Of a DNA stretch of 64,000 nt, positions 8,808-15,292 are shown piece by piece (within the stretch, counting starts at the first letter, position 1; each line of letters begins with the position of its first letter). Location of the stretch: positions 86,946 through 150,945 of the forward strand of contig NZ_JBJNRJ010000006.1 in the NCBI RefSeq assembly GCF_046233715.1. The letters run 5' to 3'. This DNA is from Trujillonella humicola (GTDB lineage: Bacteria; Actinomycetota; Actinomycetes; Mycobacteriales; Geodermatophilaceae). The notes under the pieces are model-generated. The model worked only from the letters and a program-made list of their open reading frames with translations, ran no database searches and was not told the origin of the DNA. Both the position numbers and the translations under genes were made by a program.

Positions 8808-8850
8808 CCTCCTGCTGCAGATGCACTGCAGCCGCCGAGACCAGAGGAGG
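8808..8850 (+). promoter_or_regulatory. Possible S6:S18 ribosomal leader
   Basis: CCTCCT (8808-8813) can pair with the Shine-Dalgarno AGGAGG (8845-8850). Inside this stem is a second hairpin CTGCAG-ATGCA-CTGCAG (8815-8831), followed at once by CCGCCG. A hairpin flanked by an unpaired CCG is the known signature of rpsF leaders bound by the S6:S18 complex, so autogenous control of translation is likely. Confidence 0.5.
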
Positions 8851-8862
8851 TGGGGTTTCTCC

Positions 8863-9153
8863 ATGCGCAACTACGAACTGATGGTCATCCTCGACCCCGA
8901 GCTGGAGGAGCGCACGATCGCTCCCTCCCTCGACCGGTTCCTGACCGTCGTCACCAACTCCGGTGGCACGGTGGGCAAGGTCGACATCTGGGGCCGTCGC
9001 CGGCTCGCCTTCGAGATCAAGAAGCAGATCGAGGGCATCTACGCCGTCATCGACATCAACGCCGAGCCCGCCGCGGTGGCCGAGCTCGACCGGCAGCTGA
9101 ACCTCAACGAGTCGGTCCTGCGCACCAAGCTGATGCGGCCCGAGGTCCACTGA
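8863..9153 (+). CDS. rpsF: 30S ribosomal protein S6
   Basis: A 96-residue protein that starts MRNYELMVILDPELEER and contains GGTVGKVDIWGRRRLAFEI, the typical S6 core. It binds with S18 on the platform of the small subunit. The ATG is preceded by GAGGAGGTGGGG. It is first in the operon rpsF-ssb-rpsR-rplI, which is conserved across bacteria; ssb begins 2 bases after its stop. Confidence 0.98.
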   Translation: MRNYELMVILDPELEERTIAPSLDRFLTVVTNSGGTVGKVDIWGRRRLAFEIKKQIEGIYAVIDINAEPAAVAELDRQLNLNESVLRTKLMRPEVH

Positions 9154-9155
9154 CC

Positions 9156-9647
9156 ATGGCCGGCGAGACCGTCATCACCGTCATCGGCAACCTGACCTCC
9201 GACCCGGAGCTGCGGTTCACGCCGTCGGGTGCCGCGGTCGCCAACTTCACGGTCGCCTCGACCCCGCGGACGTTCGACCGCCAGTCGCAGGAGTGGAAGG
9301 ACGGCGAGGCGCTCTTCCTGCGCTGCAACGTGTGGCGGCAGGCGGCGGAGAACGTCGCCGAGTCCCTCACCCGGGGCTCGCGGGTCATCGTCTCCGGCCG
9401 GCTCAAGCAGCGCTCCTTCGAGACGAAGGAGGGCGAGAAGCGCACCGTCGTCGAGCTCGAGGTCGACGAGGTGGGCCCCTCGCTGCGCTACGCCACCGCC
9501 AAGGTCACCAAGGCCCAGCGCGGTGAGGGTGGCGGCGGCTTCGGCGGTGGCGGCGGCGGCTTCGGTGGTGGCGGAGGCGGCGGTGGCGGTGGCGCCAGCG
9601 ACCCGTGGTCGACGCCGGCCGGCCCGTCCGACGAGCCGCCCTTCTGA
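9156..9647 (+). CDS. ssb: Single-stranded DNA-binding protein
   Basis: A 163-residue SSB. The OB fold spans about residues 1-115 (VITVIGNLTSDPELRFTPSG, WKDGEALFLRCNVWRQAAEN, GSRVIVSGRLKQRSFETKEG). A 30-residue nearly pure Gly/Phe linker follows, and the protein ends in the acidic tip DEPPF, which docks SSB partners in replication and repair. It is coupled to rpsF with a 2-base gap and no strong ribosome site of its own. Confidence 0.97.
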   Translation: MAGETVITVIGNLTSDPELRFTPSGAAVANFTVASTPRTFDRQSQEWKDGEALFLRCNVWRQAAENVAESLTRGSRVIVSGRLKQRSFETKEGEKRTVVELEVDEVGPSLRYATAKVTKAQRGEGGGGFGGGGGGFGGGGGGGGGGASDPWSTPAGPSDEPPF

Positions 9648-9651
9648 GCAA

Positions 9652-9707
9652 GGACCCCCTCGCCCCCACGCCTCGCTCCGCTCGGCGCGGGGCCCTGCGA
9701 GGGGGCC
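9652..9707 (+). repeat. Post-stop hairpin repeat, family 1, copy A
   Basis: A 56-base element begins 4 bases after the ssb stop. Outer arms CCCCCTCGC (9655-9663) and GCGAGGGGG (9697-9705) enclose a GC-rich inner stem. It shares a 56-base frame with 53029-53084 and with the reverse complement of 30378-30432. Here it sits inside the ribosomal operon, so it is probably an attenuator or mRNA-stabilising hairpin rather than a full terminator. Confidence 0.75.
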
Positions 9708-9753
9708 GTTCCACACCCTCACTTCCTGATCCACGTCGTACCTGGAGAACCCA

Positions 9754-9990
9754 GTGCCCAAGCCCCCCGTGCGCAAGCCCAAGAAGAAGGTCTGCCAGTT
9801 CTGCAAGGACAAGGCGACCTACGTCGACTACAAGGACACGACCCTGCTGCGGAAGTTCATCTCCGACCGCGGCAAGATCCGTGCCCGCCGCGTGAGCGGC
9901 AACTGCAGCCAGCACCAGCGTGACGTCGCGACGGCCGTGAAGAACAGCCGCGAGATGGCGCTGCTGCCCTACACCTCCACGGCGCGCTGA
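9754..9990 (+). CDS. rpsR: 30S ribosomal protein S18 (zinc-binding type)
   Basis: A 78-residue S18 with the family core TTLLRKFISDRGKIRARR. Zinc ligands CQFC (residues 14-17) and GNCSQHQR are present, so this is the C+ paralogue that needs zinc. The start is GTG with GGAGA 5 bases upstream. Many actinobacteria hold a second zinc-free S18 elsewhere for zinc starvation; none is in this window. Confidence 0.97.
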   Translation: MPKPPVRKPKKKVCQFCKDKATYVDYKDTTLLRKFISDRGKIRARRVSGNCSQHQRDVATAVKNSREMALLPYTSTAR

Positions 9991-9992
9991 CC

Positions 9993-10448
9993 ATGAGCTC
10001 GATGAAGCTGATCCTGACGCAGGAGGTCACCGGTCTCGGGTCCTCCGGCGACACCGTCGAGGTCAAGGGCGGCTACGGCCGCAACTACCTCCTGCCCCGC
10101 GGGCTGGCCATCGTGGCCACCCGCGGTGCCGAGAAGCAGGTGGAGTCGCTGCGCCGGGCGCGGGCCACCCGCGACGTGCGCAGCCTCGAGGAGGCGCAGG
10201 CCGTGGCCGGCCGCCTCGGCGGGCTGACCGTCCGCGTGCCGGCCCGCGCCGGCGAGGGCGGCCGCCTGTTCGGGCGCGTCACCACCGCCGACGTCGCCGC
10301 CGCGGTCATCGCCGCCGGCGGGCCGGAGCTCGACCGTCGTCGCATCGAGCTGCCCAGCAGCATCAAGACGACCGGCCAGCACAAGGTCACGGTGCGCATC
10401 CACCCCGAGGTCGCCTCGGAGCTGACGATCGACGTCGTCGCCTCCTGA
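9993..10448 (+). CDS. rplI: 50S ribosomal protein L9
   Basis: A 151-residue L9 with the N-terminal core MKLILTQEVTGLGSSGD and GGYGRNYLLPRGLA, a connecting helix and a C-terminal domain (LFGRVTTADVAAAV...). It binds 23S rRNA near the L1 stalk. Two starts are possible, ATG 9993 and ATG 10002; the second gives the usual N-terminus MKLIL, but neither has a clear ribosome site. rpsR ends 2 bases before the first. A strong terminator follows at 10462. Confidence 0.97.
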   Translation: MSSMKLILTQEVTGLGSSGDTVEVKGGYGRNYLLPRGLAIVATRGAEKQVESLRRARATRDVRSLEEAQAVAGRLGGLTVRVPARAGEGGRLFGRVTTADVAAAVIAAGGPELDRRRIELPSSIKTTGQHKVTVRIHPEVASELTIDVVAS

Positions 10449-10461
10449 CCCACGCACCACC

Positions 10462-10501
10462 CCACGAGGGGCGTCGGACTCCGGTCCGGCGCCCCTCGTG
10501 G
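10462..10501 (+). terminator. Terminator of the rpsF-rplI operon
   Basis: An 18-bp stem (10462-10479 CCACGAGGGGCGTCGGAC with 10484-10501) has a 4-base loop TCCG and a single G-T wobble. It starts 13 bases after the rplI stop. Confidence 0.85.
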
Positions 10502-10659
10502 CGTTCCCGGGCCGCTCAGGACGTCGTCCGGACGCCGGGGCGCCCGTGGGGCGGCCCTCGGCCCGTCCCGCGGGCGCCGTGCGCCGTGCGCCGTGCGCCC
10601 AGGGACCGTCCGGTGGCCCGAACGGTCGCCGGCAGCGCCGTGGCGGCGCCCCGGCCGCG

Positions 10660-10871
10660 TGTGGACGACGACCCGGCGAGTGACGGCTGGGACACCTGGG
10701 TCGGGCGGGCGACACGCCGGGCGGCGACACGGCGAGTTCTCCCGGATTTCTCCCGTCCACACCCGGTGCGTCGTCCCGGTGCTGGTCAGGTGCGGGATAC
10801 GCGGTCGACCTCGTTCCCGTCCCCCGCTGTCTCCACATGTCGACACGCCTGTGTCCACCGACTTGTCCACA
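10660..10871. promoter_or_regulatory. Cluster of DnaA-box-like sites
   Basis: One exact high-GC consensus box TTGTCCACA lies at 10863-10871, inside the inverted repeat ACTTGT-CC-ACAAGT. Related 9-mers are TGTGGACGA (10660-10668, minus-strand TCGTCCACA) and CCGTCCACA (10753-10761). They may let DnaA influence dnaB transcription. The degenerate copies could be chance. Confidence 0.4.
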
Positions 10872-10985
10872 AGTTGTGCAGAACGGCGCCCACAGCGGTG
10901 TTGGACGGACCGGTCCGCCGTTCCTAACGTCCTCCCTGCCTACCCGCCCGACCGGGACCTGTCGGTGGCTCGCGGTAGGAACTCC

Positions 10986-11001
10986 TCGAACGCACGTTCG
11001 A
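10986..11001. promoter_or_regulatory. LexA (SOS) box upstream of dnaB
   Basis: TCGAAC-GCAC-GTTCGA is a perfect match to the actinobacterial/Gram-positive SOS box TCGAAC-N4-GTTCGA and is palindromic out to CTCGAAC...GTTCGAG. It lies 97 bases before the dnaB start, a reasonable operator position. Confidence 0.65.
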
Positions 11002-11097
11002 GACGGGTGACGAACGTCCTGGTGCTCCCCCACCGGGCCCCGGCCGGCGGCCGGGGTCTGTGGCGGGGTGCGCCGGAGAGTGGATGGAGGAACTGAC

Positions 11098-14000
11098 GTG
11101 GCGGTGGCCGACGACTTCAGCCGGCCCCAGGCGACGGCGCCGGAGTACGACCGCCAGCCGCCGCAGGACGTCCAGGCGGAGCAGTCGGTGCTCGGCGGGA
11201 TGCTGCTGAGCAAGGACGCGATCGCCGACGTCGTCGAGCAGCTGCACAGCGCCGACTTCTACCGGCCGGCGCACGCGATCGTCTTCGACTGCATCCTCGA
11301 CCTCTACGGCCGCGGTGAGCCGGCGGACGCGATCACCGTCGCCGCGGAGCTCAACCGCACCGACCAGCTGTCGAAGATGGGCGGCGCGGTCTACCTGCAC
11401 ACGCTGATCGCCTCGACTCCGACCGCGGCCAACGCCGGCTACTACGCCGCGATCGTCGCCGAGCAGGCCGTGCTGCGGCGGCTGGTGGAGGCCGGCACCC
11501 GGGTGGTGCAGCTGGGCTACGGCGCGGCCGGCGGCCGGGGCGACGTCGACGACATCGTCGACCGCGCCCAGCAGGAGATCTACGACGTCACCGAGAAGCG
11601 GATGAGCGAGGACTACTCGCGGCTCGAGGACATCCTCCAGCCGACGATGGACGAGCTCGACGCCATCGCCAGCCGCGGCGGGGTCAGCCGCGGCGTCCCG
11701 ACCGGCATCCGCGACCTCGACGAGCTCACCAACGGCCTGCAGGCCGGCCAGATGGTCGTCATCGCGGCCCGTCCCGGTGTGGGCAAGGCCCTCGCGCTCG
11801 ACACCCCGATCGCGACTCCGACCGGGTGGACGACCATGGGCGGGATCGCAGTCGGCGACCGCGTGCTCGGGTCCGACGGCCGGCCGACCACCGTGGTCGC
11901 CGCGACGGACGTGCTGACCGACCGGCCCTGCTACGAGGTGCACTTCTCCGACGGCTCGGTGATCGTCGCCGATGCCCAGCACCAGTGGCTGACCGAGACC
12001 CGGGTCGGCCGCCGCTCCGCACAGCAGGCGCGCACCGGCTGCAACCGCTACCGCAGCCAGCAGACCTCCGCCGGGGTGCGGACCACCGAGGAGATCGCCC
12101 GCACCGTCCGGTGCGCGACCGCGGACGCACGCCTCAACCACTCCGTCACCAACGCCGCCCCGCTCGACCTGCCCGAGGCCGACCTGCCGCTGCCGCCGTA
12201 CACGCTGGGCGTCTGGCTCGGTGACGGCACCTCGGTCGAGGCGCAGTTCACCAGCGTGGACCCCGAGATCGCGGTTCACATCGAGGCCGAGGGGCTCGTG
12301 GTCCAGCCGACCGGCGTCGACCGGCGGTACTCGCTCCGGCTGCCGCAGGCCGAGGTCGCCGCCCGCACGTGCCCGATGTGCGGGGAGCTGTTCGCGCCGC
12401 GGACGTCGCAGGTGCAGACCTGCCGTGGCGACCACGGCACCGTGGAGGCGCTGCTCCGCGGCCTCGGCGTGCTCGGCGACAAGCACATCCCGGCCGCCTA
12501 CCTGCGGGCCTCGGCGACCCAGCGGCGGGCTCTGCTCGCCGGGCTGCTCGACACGGACGGCACCGTGGCCCCCAGCGGGGTCGTCCAGTTCGCCGTCACC
12601 AGCCGCCGGCTGGCCGAGGACGCCCGCGAGCTGATCGCGAGCCTCGGCCACCGGGTGCGGATGAGCACCCAGCGCGTGACGGGCCGCAGCGACAGCTCCT
12701 CGACCTGCTACACCCTGACGTTCAGCACCGACGACGAGGTCTTCCGCCTGGAGCGCATGAAGCTGCTGCACAAGGAGCGCGGGGCACGCACCCGCACCGC
12801 GCGGGGCGCCCGGTTCATCACCGAGGTGCGGCCGATCGCCGGCGTGCCGGTGCGCTGCATCCAGGTCGACGCCGCCGACTCGCTCTTCCTGGCCGGGCGC
12901 AGCTTCATCCCGACGCACAACTCGACGCTGGGTCTGGACATCGCGCGGTCAGCGGCGATCAAGCACCACATGTCCACGGTCATCTTCTCGCTCGAGATGA
13001 GCAAGCACGAGATCACCATGCGCCTGCTGTCGGCCGAGGCCAAGGTGCCGCTGCACCACATGCGCGCCGGCACGCTGTCCGACGAGGACTGGTCGAAGCT
13101 GGCCCGCCGGATGGGCGAGGTGGCCGACGCCCCGCTCTACATCGACGACTCGCCGAACATGACGATGATGGAGATCCGGGCCAAGGCTCGGCGGCTCAAG
13201 CAGCGCAACGACCTGAAACTCGTGGTCATCGACTACCTGCAGCTCATGACGTCGGGCAAGCGCGTCGAGAGCCGCCAGCAGGAGGTCTCGGAGTTCTCCC
13301 GGGCACTCAAGCTCCTGGCCAAGGAAATCGAGTGCCCGGTGATCGCGATGTCGCAGCTGAACCGTGGCTCTGAGCAGCGGCAGGACAAGAAGCCGATGCT
13401 CTCCGATCTTCGCGAATCCGGTTGCCTGCCGGCTGACACCAGGATCCTGCGTGCAGACACGGGGGCGGAAGTCACCATTGGTGAACTGTTCGAGAGCGGT
13501 GCCACAGATGTACCGGTCTGGGGGCTCGACGACAGCCTGCGATACGTGCGGCGCCATCTCACGCATGCCTTCTCGACGGGGCGTAAGCCGGTGCTGACCC
13601 TGACGACGGCATCCGGGAAGACGGTGCGGGCGACGGCCAACCACCCCTTTCTCACCTACGACGGGTTCCGGCCACTCGGGGAGCTAGCCGCCGGTGACCG
13701 CATCGCGGTGCCGCGGCACGTGCCGGCGCCGGACCGCATGACGGTCTGGGAGGACGACAAGGTCGTCCTGCTGGCCCACATGATCGGGGATGGCAGCTTC
13801 GTCAAGCGCCAGCCGCTGCGGTACGCGTCGATCGACGAGGCCAACCTGCGCGCCGTCACGACGGCGGCGCTGCACTTCGGCGTCGTCGCCGTCCGCGACG
13901 AGTACGAGGCGGCGCGGTGCACCACCCTGCGGTTACCGGCGCCCTTCCGGCTCGCGCGCGGCAAGCGGAACCCGATCGCGGCGTGGCTCGACGAACTCGG

Positions 14001-14880
14001 GCTCTTCGGCCTGCGCAGCCACGAGAAGTTCGTGCCACAGCCGGTGTTCTCGCTGCCGAAGAAGCAGATCGCGATGTTCCTGCGTCATCTCTGGGCCACC
14101 GATGGATCCGTCACGGTGAACAAGACCGGGCGCGGCGGACGCGTCTACTACGCCTCGACGAGCCGCCGGCTGGTCGACGACCTCTCGCGGCTGCTGCTCC
14201 GCTTCGGTATCTCCTGCCGGATCCGCCGGACGCGAAAGAGTGGCTACCGCGACGGCTGGACGCTCGACATCTCCGGCTGCGACGACCAGCGCCGATTCCT
14301 CGGCGAGATCGGCGTCCACGGGGCGCGCGCCGAGTCCGTGGAGCGACTGCTTGCCGTCGTCAGAGAGACGTCAGTAGGCGCGAAGTCGGACACCGTGCCA
14401 GCCGCGGTGTGGAACAGGGTTCGTTCCGTGATGGAGGAGCGAGGGATGAGTCACCGGGTCCTGGCTGCAGCGTTGGGCGCTGACCCGCACCCCTCTCGCT
14501 GGTCGAAGCATGCTCTGAGCCGCGAACGGCTTGGTCGGATCGCGGCGATCCTCGGAGACGCAGAGCTCGATATACAGGCGCTCAACGACCTCTATTGGGA
14601 TGAGATCGTGCACATCGAACTCGGGCCGGAAGAAGAGGTCTACGACGTGACAGTGCTGGGGACCCACAACTTCATCGCCGACGGATTCGCTGTCTCGAAC
14701 AGCATCGAACAGGATGCCGACATGGTGATGATGATCCACCGCGAGGACATGTACGAGAAGGAATCGCCTCGAGCGGGCGAGGCCGACATCATGCTGGTCA
14801 AGCACCGGAATGGTCCGACGGCCAATGTCACGGTCGCTTTCCAGGGCCATTACAGCCGATTCGTCGACATGGCCAACTGA
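11098..14880 (+). CDS. dnaB: Replicative DNA helicase with two inteins
   Basis: The ring helicase that unwinds DNA at the replication fork. The reading frame is 1260 residues from GTG 11098 (Shine-Dalgarno ATGGAGGA), but 804 of these are two inteins: residues 231-608 and 776-1201. Splicing would give a 456-residue DnaB, the normal length. The N-terminal domain begins RQPPQDVQAEQSVLGGML. Walker A is ARPGVGK-ST, split by intein 1 directly after the Lys. Walker B is LKLVVIDYLQLM. Intein 2 lies after LSDLRESG, the other well-known DnaB insertion site. The C-terminal extein is SIEQDADMVMMIHRED onward. Without splicing the ATPase site would be broken. Codons around intein 2 are unlike the rest of the gene. 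Confidence 0.96.
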   Translation: MAVADDFSRPQATAPEYDRQPPQDVQAEQSVLGGMLLSKDAIADVVEQLHSADFYRPAHAIVFDCILDLYGRGEPADAITVAAELNRTDQLSKMGGAVYLHTLIASTPTAANAGYYAAIVAEQAVLRRLVEAGTRVVQLGYGAAGGRGDVDDIVDRAQQEIYDVTEKRMSEDYSRLEDILQPTMDELDAIASRGGVSRGVPTGIRDLDELTNGLQAGQMVVIAARPGVGKALALDTPIATPTGWTTMGGIAVGDRVLGSDGRPTTVVAATDVLTDRPCYEVHFSDGSVIVADAQHQWLTETRVGRRSAQQARTGCNRYRSQQTSAGVRTTEEIARTVRCATADARLNHSVTNAAPLDLPEADLPLPPYTLGVWLGDGTSVEAQFTSVDPEIAVHIEAEGLVVQPTGVDRRYSLRLPQAEVAARTCPMCGELFAPRTSQVQTCRGDHGTVEALLRGLGVLGDKHIPAAYLRASATQRRALLAGLLDTDGTVAPSGVVQFAVTSRRLAEDARELIASLGHRVRMSTQRVTGRSDSSSTCYTLTFSTDDEVFRLERMKLLHKERGARTRTARGARFITEVRPIAGVPVRCIQVDAADSLFLAGRSFIPTHNSTLGLDIARSAAIKHHMSTVIFSLEMSKHEITMRLLSAEAKVPLHHMRAGTLSDEDWSKLARRMGEVADAPLYIDDSPNMTMMEIRAKARRLKQRNDLKLVVIDYLQLMTSGKRVESRQQEVSEFSRALKLLAKEIECPVIAMSQLNRGSEQRQDKKPMLSDLRESGCLPADTRILRADTGAEVTIGELFESGATDVPVWGLDDSLRYVRRHLTHAFSTGRKPVLTLTTASGKTVRATANHPFLTYDGFRPLGELAAGDRIAVPRHVPAPDRMTVWEDDKVVLLAHMIGDGSFVKRQPLRYASIDEANLRAVTTAALHFGVVAVRDEYEAARCTTLRLPAPFRLARGKRNPIAAWLDELGLFGLRSHEKFVPQPVFSLPKKQIAMFLRHLWATDGSVTVNKTGRGGRVYYASTSRRLVDDLSRLLLRFGISCRIRRTRKSGYRDGWTLDISGCDDQRRFLGEIGVHGARAESVERLLAVVRETSVGAKSDTVPAAVWNRVRSVMEERGMSHRVLAAALGADPHPSRWSKHALSRERLGRIAAILGDAELDIQALNDLYWDEIVHIELGPEEEVYDVTVLGTHNFIADGFAVSNSIEQDADMVMMIHREDMYEKESPRAGEADIMLVKHRNGPTANVTVAFQGHYSRFVDMAN
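11788..12921 (+). other. Intein 1 in DnaB, class 3 type with LAGLIDADG endonuclease
   Basis: A 378-residue intein inserted in the P-loop. It starts with Ala (ALALDTPIATPTGWTTMG), not Cys/Ser, and ends FIPTHN before Ser+1. It has HQW in block B, VRCIQVD in block F and a Thr in PTHN, the Trp-Cys-Thr triplet of class 3 inteins, which use the block F Cys to start splicing. The homing endonuclease has both motifs, TLGVWLGDGT (about 12204-12233) and LLAGLLDTDGTV (about 12535-12570). A zinc-finger-like CPMC-x11-C-x3-H lies between them at 12370-12435. Confidence 0.9.
13423..14700 (+). other. Intein 2 in DnaB with LAGLIDADG endonuclease
   Basis: A 426-residue class 1 intein. It starts with Cys (CLPADTRILRADTG), has block B TVRATANHPFLTYDG, and ends VLGTHNFIADGFAVSN before Ser+1. 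Endonuclease motifs are LLAHMIGDGSF and HLWATDGSV. A helix-turn-helix-like segment (MEERGMSHRVLAAALG) precedes the splicing C-terminus. Its codons use more A/T in the third position than the host gene (for example CTC GAT ATA CAG), pointing to recent arrival. Confidence 0.92.
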
Positions 14881-15265
14881 TCGCCCCGTCGAGGCCGCGG
14901 TGAGGTGACCCGGGAATCTTTGCTCCGCCCCCGAGGCGACGCTCGGACGCCTCGGCGAGGCGGGCAGCGGCCACCGCGCGGATTCCGACGGGGGTGACCG
15001 CCGGCCGGCCACCACCACCACCACCAGCAGCAGCAGCACCAGGCGGGTAGCCGCTCGGCGGTCCTTCGCGGGGTCACCCCCTCGTACGAGGACGTCGAGC
15101 GGCGCGCCGAGGTCATGTCACCTCCGGTGGCTTCGGCCCCGACGTGCCGATCGCTGCTGAGCTGGTCGAGCTGGTCGGCGCGTTGCCGAACCGGCCGATG
15201 AACCACGAGGCCGACCCCGCCTCTGCCAGGAGGCGAGGCTGCGATCGGTCATGACCCTAGTGCAA
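14881..15265. other. Gap after dnaB with simple repeats and possible gene debris
   Basis: No intact gene is supported. (ACC)5 and (AGC)4 triplet runs lie at 15011-15037. Between about 15080 and 15250 two short coding-like segments in different plus-strand frames (VTPSYEDVERRAEV, then GFGPDVPIAAELVELVGALP) suggest a decayed gene, but no family was recognised. Confidence 0.35.
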
Positions 15266-15281
15266 TACACGACGTCGTGTA
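15266..15281. promoter_or_regulatory. 16-bp palindrome upstream of the esterase gene
   Basis: TACACGACGTCGTGTA is a perfect palindrome ending 11 bases before the ATG at 15293. It is the size of a TetR-family operator, and a TetR gene closes the cluster at 19783, so it is a candidate operator for that regulator. Confidence 0.5.
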
Positions 15282-15292
15282 ACGCTTCTCAC

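Larger units (their letters stand above)
10502..11097. other. Long non-coding region upstream of dnaB
   Basis: No convincing gene is present; open frames here are short and lack conserved features. The region holds three copies of the heptamer GCGCCGT (10574-10594), several DnaA-box-like 9-mers and a LexA box (annotated separately). A single ribosome site (ATGGAGGA) precedes dnaB. Confidence 0.6.

Noticed and set aside
10593..11096. Possible small gene between rplI and dnaB as in mycobacteria (Rv0057)
   Set aside because: The open frames have Arg-rich, non-conserved translations and no ribosome site, and they cross the DnaA-like and LexA sites.
10924..12918. 664-residue minus-strand open frame opposite dnaB and intein 1
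   Set aside because: Codon usage and composition are those of an antisense frame, and the plus strand has clear DnaB and intein motifs.
14371..15039. Minus-strand open frame with a Cys/Trp run after dnaB
   Set aside because: The run comes from the ACC/AGC triplet repeats, and most of the frame is antisense to intein 2 and the dnaB end.
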